From the NCBI GenBank assembly GCA_037968755.1, contig JBBKWB010000020.1, positions 9,188 to 73,187 on the forward strand: a stretch of 64,000 bases of DNA. The letters are read 5' to 3'. The notes below the pieces were generated by a model. The model saw nothing but the letters and a program-made list of their open reading frames with translations. It was not told the origin of the DNA and did no database searches. Positions 25,003 through 34,894 of this stretch are shown in pieces. Every line of letters starts with the position of its first letter. The stretch's first letter is position 1. The DNA is from Woeseia sp037968755 (GTDB taxonomy: Bacteria; Pseudomonadota; Gammaproteobacteria; Steroidobacterales; Woeseiaceae). Position numbers and translations under genes: made by a program.

Positions 25003-26571
25003 CTACATCAAGGCCACTGCGCGCTCCGCCAACGCACCGATAGTGCGCGTCGGATTGCGCCCTACGGCCTCGGGAATTATCGAGCCATCGATGACAAAGA
25101 GATTCTGGTAGCCGAAGACTGAGCCCTTATGGTCTACGACGCCGGTGTCGCGGCTAGTGCCCATGTTACAGCCGCCGAGCGGGTGTGGCGTCACCAGGTT
25201 TTTCAATAGTGTCCAGGTCGGCGGCACCCACGGGTCGCCGTCAGTCGCAAATGAGAGCTTCTTGTGCATGTCTACGATCGCGTCCATGACAGCCTCGGAC
25301 TTATCGATCTCCCAATCCAGTTTCAGAGTCCGGGTCCACGGCCAGTACCATTTGCGGCCGAGATACATACGACCGTCGGCTGCATCGATGCCTTGCGAAA
25401 ACCAGGGCATCATCTTGTTCAGAGGGTCGCGGCCTCGCATCTTCTTGTGAATTTGGTCCAATGCCGGCCGATATTTACGTAGCTTTTTCCGTGTGAGCAT
25501 TTCTTCTCTGAGATTGCCGACAACATCAGGAAAGCCACCGTCTTCGATCCAGAATTGCTGTCCATCCTGGCTGCCGTCCAGAAAATCGATCGCCGAGGTG
25601 ATCGTCGGACCCTGGGTTGGAGACACGCGCCGTTCTTCGTAGAAAGCGGGTGTCAGGAAGTCGCCGTTGGAACTCCACCTATGACCGAGAACCGGGCTAA
25701 TGTCACGCAGCGTCTTAAATTCGTCGCGACATCGCAATAATAGTTCGGTCGAATTCAACGACCCCGCTGCAACAACAACGCGCTCCGCCTGCACCGAATC
25801 GCGCGCCAGTTTTCCGTCCGACAGTCGATCGTAGTCGAGCTTGTAACCCGAGCCATCTCTGGAAATACGACGAACGATATGCAGCGGCCGAATCTCAGTG
25901 CCAAGTCTTTCGGCAACCGCGAGATAATTCATTTCAAGCGTGTTTTTCGCGCGCACATCGCAACCAATGTCACAATTGCCAAGATGTATGCAAGTGCCCT
26001 GTTCGACGCCATGCTGATTTGTAAACGTTTTTGAGTGCTTGTGATTGAACTTGTCGTCTAGCCCGTAATGCCAGTCGTCGTCGAAGGTGACGGCGATCGG
26101 TAACTTCCGAAAGCGGTCGCTGTGACCGATTGCAGCAGCTCCGTCGCGCATCAGCTTAAAGCGCTCTGTTAGTTGACCATCCGGTAATTCCTGAACATCC
26201 AGCATACGTCCGACTTCGTCATAGTGAGGCTTGAGCTCGTTGTAGGTGATCTCCGGTGGCCAACCCTTGTCGAAAATAGCCGGCGGAGCCTCGACGGAAA
26301 TGTTGGCGTAAATCAGCGAACCACCGCCGACAGCCGCTCCTTGCACAACGGCCATATCGGGAAAAATACGAAAATCGATCCAGCCATTTTGCCGGTGCGG
26401 TTCATCGACATCGTAGATCCAGTCATCCGTCAGTGAGCGTGGATACTCGCTGACGTCCCAACGCCGCCCGCGTTCAAGCACCAGAACCTTTGCGCCCTTC
26501 TGCGCCAGCCGGCATGCGGTAATCGCACCGCCGAATCCGCTGCCGATTACGATAGTGTCAAAGGTCGCCAT
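25003..26571 (-). CDS. GMC-family FAD oxidoreductase, cholesterol-oxidase-like
   Basis: A 522-residue flavoenzyme. The N-terminus has the dinucleotide fold GSGFGGAITACRLA and LERG (ribose-binding Glu). The C-terminus has TPHPLGGCNMG, holding the family His, and the FAD-binding NLFVIDGSIIPEAVG segment. This layout is that of bacterial cholesterol oxidases and related GMC enzymes that oxidise alcohols with oxygen or another acceptor. A four-Cys stretch (CIHLGNCDIGC) resembles that seen in membrane-linked GMC relatives. No signal peptide is evident. It ends the seven-gene minus-strand operon 33020-25003 containing lipid-type hydrolases, which supports a lipid or sterol-like substrate. Confidence 0.85.
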   Translation of the reverse strand: MATFDTIVIGSGFGGAITACRLAQKGAKVLVLERGRRWDVSEYPRSLTDDWIYDVDEPHRQNGWIDFRIFPDMAVVQGAAVGGGSLIYANISVEAPPAIFDKGWPPEITYNELKPHYDEVGRMLDVQELPDGQLTERFKLMRDGAAAIGHSDRFRKLPIAVTFDDDWHYGLDDKFNHKHSKTFTNQHGVEQGTCIHLGNCDIGCDVRAKNTLEMNYLAVAERLGTEIRPLHIVRRISRDGSGYKLDYDRLSDGKLARDSVQAERVVVAAGSLNSTELLLRCRDEFKTLRDISPVLGHRWSSNGDFLTPAFYEERRVSPTQGPTITSAIDFLDGSQDGQQFWIEDGGFPDVVGNLREEMLTRKKLRKYRPALDQIHKKMRGRDPLNKMMPWFSQGIDAADGRMYLGRKWYWPWTRTLKLDWEIDKSEAVMDAIVDMHKKLSFATDGDPWVPPTWTLLKNLVTPHPLGGCNMGTSRDTGVVDHKGSVFGYQNLFVIDGSIIPEAVGRNPTRTIGALAERAVALM

Positions 26572-26607
26572 TGTCTGTTACTCCGCGTACATGAGTTCTA
26601 TGCCACC

Positions 26608-28578
26608 TTACCGATAGGAAATGGATATTGGCCCTTCGATCAGGCTGGAAAGTGTTTCGATATTGCCCGATTTCGGTTCAAACCAAGGCTCGCCGCGGCC
26701 GGCGTCTGGCTGCAGCGACCAGCTAGAAAGGCGACGTTCAACACTGTCGATTGCCCAACTGGTATCGTGCGGCACCTTGGTCACGCCGACCGGGTAAATC
26801 GTCATCGTTCCGTCAGCCTTGATATGAAATCGCAAAAAGTTCTTGTAGTCCGGATCGCTCTGGCAAAGCAGTATTTCGTTGTCATGCAGATCAAACAGTC
26901 GATTCGAAATCCATAGGTAGAGGCCGAAGACCATTCCGCCGAGAAAACCGCCAATCACCAACATTTCAACGCCGAACAACAACACCTGCCGCCATTCGTC
27001 TACGTCGAATTCCAGAATGCCGAGGTTGACGAACGCAATCGCGCGCATGAAAAACAAAAACAAAACGATGTGTGCCAAGGCATGCAGGACGCCATGCACA
27101 ATACGTTTAGCGGGATGCTGGAATCCGGAAAAGGCAATCAGCCCAAGCGTCAGGATAAACATGAAAGTGACACTTATTGGACTGTGCGCAAGTACGCGGA
27201 CGATTGCCAGTAAATCAAACTGTGTTGCCAACTTGTCAAGCAATGTCGCGCCACTGCCGCTGGCTCCTGCAGATATCTTGCTGACGCTCTGGATAACCCA
27301 GGCAAGCAGCAGGTAAAACGTGCCAATGAACGCCGAGAATCCCCAGTTGAGGCGAAAGAATGGAAACAACAAGCTGCGAATAGCGAGACGCTTCGAGGCT
27401 TTTCTACCAGGGAAAATCGCTTTACGCTGACAAGTCTCTCCGCCGAATTTCTCGGGCAACTTGAGTGTTTCGGGCATATTGTGCGTCGGGTATAACGACG
27501 CACCGCCGCCACCGGATACGAACCGCTGCTGCCGCCCATCGCCGTCAGCTTCGTAACGCGTGTAGTTGTGGGCATCGCCGGCCAGGGCAACCGTTATGTT
27601 GTGGTCAAACTTCTCTATGAGCGTTTTTTGCAGGTGGCCGAGGTTGTTGTATTCCTTTTCCTTTTGGCGCTCCTTCTGCACCGGATCGCGTTCCTGATGC
27701 GTGTGCATCTCGACATAGGCCCAGCTCGGCTCCGCCGTACAAAGAATAATGTTCGAGCCGCGCGGCATTAGTTCCGCAATTGCACCAAAATAGTCGAGCT
27801 GCGGCTTGTCGATATTCGCGTTCAATTGAATGTCGATACCCCAGACCCACAGCTGTTCATCGAGCCGCAATGAAAAATAGCTGCGTTTTTGTTGCGTCTT
27901 CCAGCCGCCAATCCAGAGTTTGTGGCAGAACAGCTGAAAGAAACTGCCGAGGCCGTCATACCAGTCATGATTGCCCGGCACGACGTAGAGGTGCGGCGCT
28001 TCGTCGGCATCAGCGACGCTCGGCAGTGCACTGCGATACGGCCCGATCAGCCGATCACCGTACTCCGTGAGGCTGGACGTGGGATAGACCTGATCGCCCC
28101 CCATTACAAGAATGTTGCCGCGTTTCGTCTTTATTGGCGCATCGCTTTTTGCGATGCTGCCCATACCATTGGCGTCAAATGCGAGTTCATCTTCGGCAAG
28201 CAAGCGCGCTATCGTGTACGTCGGATCCCAGCCGTCGCCCAGATCGCCGACGTAGTCAATCCAGATCTCGCCGTTACGCTGAAAATAGCCCGAATAGTCA
28301 TGCCATTCGCTGGGCGCGAGCACAGACTCGATTTCACGCTTGTCCGCGTATGAACCAAAAATGCCGGACACGACGGCGCGAAAACCGGCAACGAACAACT
28401 CCTTCGGACTGTACCAGCCAACCATCGGCTGCGGTGTGAAGTCCAGGTCCTTGAGTGTCGACGGCACCGGCACGCTGTATTGCTCTTGCGGGTCAGCTTG
28501 CGCCGAAGCGCTGTTGGACCAATCGTGCTCGCGTCTGATCAGAGTACTGTTGTTCATTGCTTCCGCCCCGGCCGACAT
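26608..28578 (-). CDS. membrane-associated calcineurin-like metallophosphoesterase
   Basis: A 656-residue protein. The N-terminal half shows a metallophosphoesterase pattern: GGDQVYPTSS, VPGNHDWYDG (metal-binding Asn/His), and later AGDAHNYTRYE. The C-terminal half has about five hydrophobic helices between residues 400 and 570, then a soluble tail. It is likely an inner-membrane enzyme acting on a phosphoester in the cytoplasm. The start is uncertain: ATG at 28578 or at 28557, the latter having GCGGAAG upstream. It sits 9 bp after the patatin gene in the lipid operon, so a phospholipid-derived substrate is plausible. Confidence 0.82.
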   Translation of the reverse strand: MSAGAEAMNNSTLIRREHDWSNSASAQADPQEQYSVPVPSTLKDLDFTPQPMVGWYSPKELFVAGFRAVVSGIFGSYADKREIESVLAPSEWHDYSGYFQRNGEIWIDYVGDLGDGWDPTYTIARLLAEDELAFDANGMGSIAKSDAPIKTKRGNILVMGGDQVYPTSSLTEYGDRLIGPYRSALPSVADADEAPHLYVVPGNHDWYDGLGSFFQLFCHKLWIGGWKTQQKRSYFSLRLDEQLWVWGIDIQLNANIDKPQLDYFGAIAELMPRGSNIILCTAEPSWAYVEMHTHQERDPVQKERQKEKEYNNLGHLQKTLIEKFDHNITVALAGDAHNYTRYEADGDGRQQRFVSGGGGASLYPTHNMPETLKLPEKFGGETCQRKAIFPGRKASKRLAIRSLLFPFFRLNWGFSAFIGTFYLLLAWVIQSVSKISAGASGSGATLLDKLATQFDLLAIVRVLAHSPISVTFMFILTLGLIAFSGFQHPAKRIVHGVLHALAHIVLFLFFMRAIAFVNLGILEFDVDEWRQVLLFGVEMLVIGGFLGGMVFGLYLWISNRLFDLHDNEILLCQSDPDYKNFLRFHIKADGTMTIYPVGVTKVPHDTSWAIDSVERRLSSWSLQPDAGRGEPWFEPKSGNIETLSSLIEGPISISYR

Positions 28579-28587
28579 TTCGTGTGG

Positions 28588-30147
28588 TCAGTCATCTTTA
28601 CCGGCGAGTCGCGCGTAGGAATCCCAAAGTTCGCCTAGAAAGAACTTGCCGAATCGCAGAATCGTCTTCGCCGACTCTGCTGTCGAAGACGTCCCCGTCG
28701 CTTTCATCGTCGATACCAGTTTCGCAAGTTGCGTGATACCGAGTTTGAGTACACCGGCGCCAACAACCTCACCAGCAGTGTCGGTACCACGATACAGGAC
28801 CGTGTTAAGCGTCGTTGTGTCGGAGAGCAAATCGAATCCGGGGTCGTCGCGCACGGTCTTGCGCCCGGCAAGGTAGTAGGACTGACCGTCATGCTCGAAA
28901 CCCAGCTCATAGATCATGTACTTCGTGTCGGGCGCGTCCGTCGGCGAGAACAGGTTAAATACGCCTGTGCTAGCCGGTATGCCTGTGCCGAGTGGTGTGA
29001 AATCGATGCTTCCGGCGATTTCGCCGACGTGCTGCGGGTCGTCAATAAAACCAGCCAGATCGCGAATGTTGATGCTGGCGTGCATGGCAAGTTTCGTATC
29101 CTCCGCTTTACCTTTCCTGGCACCAGCGGCGGAGTCGGTCTCGTGTAACGCAAAGTAACCCTTCATGGTTTCGCGAAAGCTGATTCCTGCAGCAGAATTG
29201 TTCATCTGTGTTACCTCAGGTGAGAAGCCAACGCCGCTGTTCGTCATTGTGGCGAGATATGATCTTGCGTCCGCGTAACCCATCGCAATCAGAGTGTCAG
29301 AGTCTATGCGGCCGAGATAAAGGTCCGGGTCGAGCGGCAGTGGATTGGCCGGCTTGATAACGTGCAGTCGAACTGGATTTGCCTGGCCATACGGGCTGTC
29401 GCCGGCAGCGATACGACGATTCAGATCGTTGATGCGATCGAACTCCTCGGCCAACCCGCCCGCAGCACTCATTTCGATCATATGAACATACTGCTCGAAT
29501 GGCCCAGCTTTGTACTCCGTTGTGTTGCCGATGCACCAGACCAACCAGATTTCCTCTGCACCACGCCTGACGGCTTCGAAGCAATTGGCGTCTTTGATCC
29601 AGACCGAATCGGTATAAACAACACCGTCCTTCAAGACAGGTGGCATGAACACCGGAAGTGAAATACCTGCGACGAGATAATCGAGGTCGAGATCACGGTG
29701 CGATATGGCTTCATTGGTTTTTCGCGAGAAATTGCAGACGTTAAAGGTGCCTTCCATGCTGGTCGCCTTGTTGATCTTGCCAACGTCGATGCCTAAATGC
29801 GGAAAGACCTTCTCGATGATGCCGTCAGCGTCGCCCATGGCCATCATATCGGCGGCATTGAGGTATTTGTGGAATGGCACGAAAGAAACGAAATCACGAA
29901 CTTTCAATGTACGCCAGCGAGCACACATTTCCGTCGGGCTGAGGCCGGAAAACAGCATGGCGAGATTGATCGTGCCACCAGACGTACCGTCGCCATGGCT
30001 AAAGTCAATGCCTCCGTCTTCGAGTGCTTTGAGGACGCCCGCCTGGTAGGCAACCCGGATACCGCCGCCGGCCAGGATAAGCGAGCGCTTCGGTCCTGCA
30101 GCATTCGCGGCGCGGGACAGGCTAACGTTAGCGGAGGCGGGACTCAC
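28588..30147 (-). CDS. patatin-like phospholipase
   Basis: A 519-residue protein. The oxyanion motif GGGIRVAY (from residue 27) and the nucleophile motif GDGTSGGTI (Ser56) identify a patatin-like lipid acyl hydrolase; the Asp of the dyad is probably in the WIKDAN segment. Patatins cut acyl chains from glycerolipids. The C-terminal 200 residues form an additional beta-rich domain not typical of the minimal family. It starts with GTG overlapping the previous gene's stop (GTGA) and is followed by a metallophosphoesterase, consistent with stepwise breakdown of a phospholipid. Confidence 0.85.
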   Translation of the reverse strand: MSPASANVSLSRAANAAGPKRSLILAGGGIRVAYQAGVLKALEDGGIDFSHGDGTSGGTINLAMLFSGLSPTEMCARWRTLKVRDFVSFVPFHKYLNAADMMAMGDADGIIEKVFPHLGIDVGKINKATSMEGTFNVCNFSRKTNEAISHRDLDLDYLVAGISLPVFMPPVLKDGVVYTDSVWIKDANCFEAVRRGAEEIWLVWCIGNTTEYKAGPFEQYVHMIEMSAAGGLAEEFDRINDLNRRIAAGDSPYGQANPVRLHVIKPANPLPLDPDLYLGRIDSDTLIAMGYADARSYLATMTNSGVGFSPEVTQMNNSAAGISFRETMKGYFALHETDSAAGARKGKAEDTKLAMHASINIRDLAGFIDDPQHVGEIAGSIDFTPLGTGIPASTGVFNLFSPTDAPDTKYMIYELGFEHDGQSYYLAGRKTVRDDPGFDLLSDTTTLNTVLYRGTDTAGEVVGAGVLKLGITQLAKLVSTMKATGTSSTAESAKTILRFGKFFLGELWDSYARLAGKDD

Positions 30148-30545
30148 TTTGCTCGATGCGCGTCAACGACGCGGCGAATAGAAAACCAATAATAGAAGAT
30201 AAGCACGGCAGACAGCAGGTCAAAGGCGGCAACACCGAGGGCCAACCAGGAAAAAAGGTCACGAAAGACCCCCAGGCCGACGGCAACCGCTGCACCGAAT
30301 TTCTGCAAGCCACACCACATCACGGGCATTGGTTGCGGCGATGCTGCGGCCAGACTTTGCCAGAGCAAGCCGCCAAACAGCACCATAAACATGCCGACAA
30401 TTGCGAAGAAATGATTGGTTGCGGCACTAACGTCGCCACCGACGATAGCGAGCACCCACTGTGGCTTGATCATCTGCACAAGGCCACTAACGATAGTGAG
30501 CAATGCGATAACTTTAAGCAGCCGTACAAGAACTTTCCCGATCAT
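30144..30545 (-). CDS. small multi-pass membrane protein
   Basis: A 133-residue protein with about four hydrophobic helices (11-30, 42-64, 76-92, 98-120) and a short basic C-terminus. I do not recognise the family. The ATG at 30545 has GAGGAA 8 nt upstream; the longer open frame to 30680 overlaps the preceding gene and begins with a non-hydrophobic His-rich stretch, so it is not used. It is inside the lipid operon between the DUF1772-like gene and the patatin gene, with which its stop overlaps. Confidence 0.7.
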   Translation of the reverse strand: MIGKVLVRLLKVIALLTIVSGLVQMIKPQWVLAIVGGDVSAATNHFFAIVGMFMVLFGGLLWQSLAAASPQPMPVMWCGLQKFGAAVAVGLGVFRDLFSWLALGVAAFDLLSAVLIFYYWFSIRRVVDAHRAK

Positions 30546-30577
30546 CGAATATTCCTCTTTCACGGTCGCAATCCTGA

Positions 30578-31060
30578 CTACTCTTCGCTGCTCAGCGAGG
30601 GCTTCATCAGCAGGTAGACAATGAGCGCAAGCCACATGATGGTGACTATGATCCAGCGAATGTCGTTTAGCATCATCCATTCGCTTAGCAATTCAGTCAG
30701 TCGCGCCTGCTCGACACCCGATGCTATCTGCTTGTTTACTGGGATTATCAGAAATCGGCCAACGAGTGTTGCGCCAACGACACCCAAAAGTCCGATGATT
30801 GCATGCCAGCGAAAGCGGGTTTTCCATTCCATCCGAATCATGTTGATGCTGGTCAGGAACATGATCGGAACGACGATCGTAAAAAAACGAGTCGCTGCGC
30901 TGGTTGGCAGAATGAAATGATCCTGCACGTTGTCGACGTTCATGACCTCCCAGCTTGGATACCAAAAATAGTGCAGCGCCCACAAGACCCCCATGTAGAC
31001 GGTCGCGCCAAACATCAGCAGGATGTGGTTTGCGCCAACTAACAACTGTTTCGTATTCAT
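30578..31060 (-). CDS. DUF1772-like (anthrone oxygenase-like) membrane protein
   Basis: A 160-residue protein with four predicted transmembrane helices and a conserved-looking WMMLNDIRWIIVTIMW segment before the last helix, a pattern I associate with DUF1772 / anthrone-oxygenase-like proteins. Activity cannot be deduced. GGGGAGC lies upstream of the ATG. The gene is 12 bp from the acetoacetate-decarboxylase-like gene and clearly belongs to the same transcript. Confidence 0.55.
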   Translation of the reverse strand: MNTKQLLVGANHILLMFGATVYMGVLWALHYFWYPSWEVMNVDNVQDHFILPTSAATRFFTIVVPIMFLTSINMIRMEWKTRFRWHAIIGLLGVVGATLVGRFLIIPVNKQIASGVEQARLTELLSEWMMLNDIRWIIVTIMWLALIVYLLMKPSLSSEE

Positions 31061-31072
31061 GATCGTGCTCCC

Positions 31073-31966
31073 CTATTCTTGATTCTCGTCCACCGATCGC
31101 CTGTCTGGCGGCTCTAGCCAGTCTTCACTTAGCCCGAGGTTTGCAACACTCTCCAGTCCTTCAGGCTGCTCGTTAACAGCGCCGTCGGACGTGATAAACC
31201 ACGACTCAAAGTAATCGTCGAGTACTCCATTGGATGCCGGTAAGAATGCAGTAAACAATGGCCGAGACCGGACATTCAGCGACTTCAGAGGGGCCAGCCG
31301 CGGGTGGTCGCCGATAATCAGCCTGGCGCCCTTATTGCCGAACAACGAGAGGCCCATCTTGCCGCGGAAATAGATGTATGACTTCATCAACATACCGCGG
31401 AACTGGCAGAAATTTGCGGCACCAATATGAAACGGCACGCTGATCGGTGTGCTGCTCGGTCGATCAATCGTAATCCGCATTGCCAGTTGACCGTCGAGAT
31501 CATACTGACTACTGACCAGATTTTCGGTGATGACAAAATCGAGGTTCGCCTTGTGCTTCGGCATTCCCCAAATGCCTTTGCCGCCTTTGACAGAAATTTC
31601 GGAGCTAACCGGCAGGTCAACGACAAACTGACCGACATCATAGAATTTGAACAGCAGCGCATTGAGCACGGGCGGCGCTGGTTTTTTGCCATGAGTGCAG
31701 GCGATCGCAATACTGTACTCGACGTACTTGCCTATATCGGTGATGCGATAGTCGATCACAGTGATCATGAGAATTGCGCGATTGCCCCACAACCGAAACG
31801 GGTGCAGCTCATTCCCGGGCATGAGTGCAGTCGCCTTGTCGGCGTCAATCACGAATCCAGCCATCAACGCGGGTGATTCTTCTGAATTGACAGGCAAGTT
31901 GAACGGAATGCCGTCCACGAGCGCATGACGACCAGCTTGTCGCTTCAGACGTCTTGGGACTCCCAT
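31073..31966 (-). CDS. acetoacetate decarboxylase-superfamily protein
   Basis: A 297-residue soluble protein with the core signature of the acetoacetate decarboxylase fold: YVEYSIAIACTHG followed by SSEISVKGGKGIWGMPKHKA. In the true decarboxylase a Lys in this region forms a Schiff base with the substrate; the PKHK here is in the right place. Superfamily members also include decarboxylases, aldolases and hydratases on keto acids. Within this operon it could process a keto product made by the GMC oxidoreductase, which is inference. Confidence 0.75.
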   Translation of the reverse strand: MGVPRRLKRQAGRHALVDGIPFNLPVNSEESPALMAGFVIDADKATALMPGNELHPFRLWGNRAILMITVIDYRITDIGKYVEYSIAIACTHGKKPAPPVLNALLFKFYDVGQFVVDLPVSSEISVKGGKGIWGMPKHKANLDFVITENLVSSQYDLDGQLAMRITIDRPSSTPISVPFHIGAANFCQFRGMLMKSYIYFRGKMGLSLFGNKGARLIIGDHPRLAPLKSLNVRSRPLFTAFLPASNGVLDDYFESWFITSDGAVNEQPEGLESVANLGLSEDWLEPPDRRSVDENQE

Positions 31967-31985
31967 ATCAGGCCACCTTTGGTTG

Positions 31986-33020
31986 TTATCGTTCCAGTTC
32001 CGCGACCATCAGCGGAAATACGTCCTGCGCAGCATTCTTGCCCATGAACATATCCAGGTGACCGTACCCGGGAACAATGTGCAGGGTATCGATGTCGCGA
32101 TATCGACGCAGGTACTCGTGAGTTTCAGCCTGGCTCTTGGCGAGAAAACAAAGATTATCTTCGCCTGCAAAGAGCGCAAATCGAGCAGTTGTTTGTGGCG
32201 CGCTGGCGGCAATGTCGTCCGGCAACTGTTGTGCATGATCAAACGGAATCAGGCTGCCATGATGAACGCATCGTGTAATCTGCTTGTAGAACGTCATTGG
32301 TACGTGATCGAATTCGTCACGCAGCCACTCATGCGTTTCATCATTAAGATTCTCATGGCTCCACAACGCGGGGAATCCGGCACCGTAATAAAAACTCACC
32401 TGATGACAGACTGAATTGTCGCATTCCTTATGCGTGATCTGGCTGACCCGATAAAGAAATCGCGCTATGAAACTATCCGCGTTACTGTCCCACTTTGGAT
32501 TCAGGTATTTCGTGAACAACCCAACGATGGGTACGACGAAAGTCAGCTTGAACCACGACCACTTCGGTACCACCGGGTGCAGTGAGACTGCATTGCTGAC
32601 AATCGTATCAACCTGGGGCAGGAGCCCCGCCATCGCCGCCATCGTGAAGCTGGTGGAGCCCTGGCAATGGATGATGGCCTTGATGGTTTCGGCGCCGGTT
32701 TCCTCGATGACCTTGGCGACGGCCCGCGGGTGATCGAATAGTGCCGCCTGATCCAACGTCCATTGGTTCGGTGGCAGATCGATGCTTGCACGCCAGTTTT
32801 CGAGCCAGACGTCAAAACCATGTTGCACGAGATAGTCGACTACAGAGGTGGCAACCGGGGCACAGAAAATATTGGCGCGAACACCGGCGCCATGAACCAG
32901 CAGAACCGGCGCTTTGGTTGGTGGCTCAGTGCCGCGAACATTGATCAGTGTGCACCCAAGGCCGTCGCCGGCCGTAAACGGCACGATTCTTTCGGTTAGC
33001 TCAAGTGTGCGAGATTCCAT
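31986..33020 (-). CDS. alpha/beta hydrolase with a Cys nucleophile elbow
   Basis: A 344-residue alpha/beta-hydrolase. LLVHGAG (residues 41-47) gives the oxyanion strand. The nucleophile elbow reads AIIHCQGSTSF, placing Cys119 where lipases have Ser, as in PHA synthases and dienelactone hydrolase. Acid and His candidates are in LFAGEDNLCF and VPGYGHLDMF. The GYGHLDMFMG ending resembles the alpha/beta hydrolase modules found near or fused to cholesterol-oxidase-like GMC enzymes. First gene of the operon 33020-25003 and divergent from the lipoprotein phosphoesterase at 33209. Confidence 0.82.
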   Translation of the reverse strand: MESRTLELTERIVPFTAGDGLGCTLINVRGTEPPTKAPVLLVHGAGVRANIFCAPVATSVVDYLVQHGFDVWLENWRASIDLPPNQWTLDQAALFDHPRAVAKVIEETGAETIKAIIHCQGSTSFTMAAMAGLLPQVDTIVSNAVSLHPVVPKWSWFKLTFVVPIVGLFTKYLNPKWDSNADSFIARFLYRVSQITHKECDNSVCHQVSFYYGAGFPALWSHENLNDETHEWLRDEFDHVPMTFYKQITRCVHHGSLIPFDHAQQLPDDIAASAPQTTARFALFAGEDNLCFLAKSQAETHEYLRRYRDIDTLHIVPGYGHLDMFMGKNAAQDVFPLMVAELER

Positions 33021-33208
33021 TTGTCAATACGGTCTCTTGGCGGAGCACTGCTGTCTGGAGCTGGCGTCGCGACCGACATAATACCTCGAATCGCCCTCTA
33101 GATGCGACTTCAATCCCATATACGCCGGGCGTTCTGGGGCGCATAATAGGCTACCGATGGCGGCGTCAGACGCGCCCAGGTGGCGATACAGGCGAGGAGT
33201 AATGGCAG

Positions 33209-34894
33209 ATGAAACGGCGAGTTACTCTCTTGCTTCTAACAGCATCGATCGTCATTGCGAGCTGCACGCATATTCGCATTCACGACCTGGACACATCTGC
33301 TCCAGAGCAGACCGTCGAGCTCAAGAATCGGGACGTTGCAAAATGGACCGAACATTACGCCGCGTCAATCGTTCCACCGATCCAGTTCTGCCGTTCGCTC
33401 GGTAGCGGTGACGGCCCGATTTGTGACAACGCACTGCCGCAATCGGACGGTCGCGTCATTTTCTCGTTCGTGCATCTGTCAGACGTGCAACTTTATGATG
33501 AGCGTGTCGTCATTGTCAGTCGCGCCGTCGCCGAGCTGTTCGACCGGTTTGTTGACTCCGCACGACTGGAAATCGCGCAGGCAAAGCACGATGCGGCAGT
33601 CTATCTAGCGATGGTTGAAGCCATCAATCGATGGAATGATGGTCTGTGCGAGGCGAACGGCGGCGCCACCGAACACAATCCGATGTTCGTAGTACACACA
33701 GGGGATGAGATTCATGCAGACGTCTACCAGGAATTGTGGGAGTTTCTGCATATCACGTCCAAACTGCGATTACCCTGGTTTCCGCTCATTGGCAATCACG
33801 ATGTAATGACGTTCGGAACGCGGCCCGCGGCCCGGGAAACTGTGACTAAGATAGAAACCGATCGGCCGTCACTTGCAATGAACCTCGTGCGTACCCCCGA
33901 CGAATTCATGAGCTTTCACAATACGGACAAGAGCGCCACGTTGCCGCCGGGTATCGAGATGACGTTGCCACCGTATTCACCGTCATCGCCAACCTGCGAC
34001 GTGGGCGTGCGCGGCGACGACGAGCCTCCCGCCCGCAACCCGTTTGACGACTATGAAATTGAAGGCGCACGAGGCGCAAGCGAGGCGGGATCGGCGTGTG
34101 CCGCCTGGTCCAATTACCAAAGCGAGCTGGCTGAAACGGGCGGGCGCCGAGGATACTATTCCTGGACCTACAATAGCCCGATGTCGAGAATTCCCCAGTC
34201 ATGGCGCGAACGGACTGTAGCGAAGCAGAATATTCGCCTGCGCTATCTGTTCCTGAATACTGCCCAGGATATTACTTTCAGCTCCGGCGGCATGAAGCGT
34301 GACCAGTTGGCCTGGGCGCAGTGCCAGCTGGAGCGTGCCGCTGAGAACAACGAGTACGTGCTGGCATTTGGGCATCACCCGCTGTCTTCATTATTTTCCG
34401 AAAGCGAAGGTATCGGCGCGCGCAATGCCGACTATACTCAGATTGCGAAGTCGCTGATCGAATCGTTTGCCGACAATGAACGGTTTCTTGGCTATTTTAC
34501 CGGTCACACGCATCGCTACGACCATCAAAAATTGTGCGGCCAATCCGGACGCTGCTTTTATGAAGTGCAGGCGCCATCGGCCGTCCAGCAGGTCCCGCAA
34601 GCTGGCTTGCTGGTGCGCGTTGTAGAGCCGCGGCTCTCACAGGGGCGCAAAGTTATTGTCGAGGTACACCCTTTCGTTGGGCCGTATGTTGAAACCGGCT
34701 ACGCGGATCTCGACTGCGATAACGATATTGCCGATGCGGGTCCCGAGTTGCCGACGCTGGCAGAGGCTGCACGACTGGGTTCGATGGGATCATTGCGGCA
34801 TACGGGTTGCCGCAAGACTGGTGGCTACCGCAACGAACTCGAAAAGTTGCAACCGCTGATTCTCGAGACGGAAGTATCGGCGCCGATGGGCTAA
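33209..34894 (+). CDS. lipoprotein metallophosphoesterase
   Basis: A 561-residue protein with a lipoprotein signal (IASC, Cys19). It carries the full calcineurin-like motif set: HLSDVQLYD, HTGDEIH, IGNHDVMTF, FGHHPLSS and FTGHTHRYD, so it should be an active dinuclear-metal phosphoesterase facing the periplasm. AGGAG lies 9 nt before the ATG at 33209. It is divergent from the lipid operon and may hydrolyse a phosphate outside the cytoplasm so that the product can enter that pathway. The following region leads to a CHAT gene pair. Confidence 0.88.
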   Translation: MKRRVTLLLLTASIVIASCTHIRIHDLDTSAPEQTVELKNRDVAKWTEHYAASIVPPIQFCRSLGSGDGPICDNALPQSDGRVIFSFVHLSDVQLYDERVVIVSRAVAELFDRFVDSARLEIAQAKHDAAVYLAMVEAINRWNDGLCEANGGATEHNPMFVVHTGDEIHADVYQELWEFLHITSKLRLPWFPLIGNHDVMTFGTRPAARETVTKIETDRPSLAMNLVRTPDEFMSFHNTDKSATLPPGIEMTLPPYSPSSPTCDVGVRGDDEPPARNPFDDYEIEGARGASEAGSACAAWSNYQSELAETGGRRGYYSWTYNSPMSRIPQSWRERTVAKQNIRLRYLFLNTAQDITFSSGGMKRDQLAWAQCQLERAAENNEYVLAFGHHPLSSLFSESEGIGARNADYTQIAKSLIESFADNERFLGYFTGHTHRYDHQKLCGQSGRCFYEVQAPSAVQQVPQAGLLVRVVEPRLSQGRKVIVEVHPFVGPYVETGYADLDCDNDIADAGPELPTLAEAARLGSMGSLRHTGCRKTGGYRNELEKLQPLILETEVSAPMG

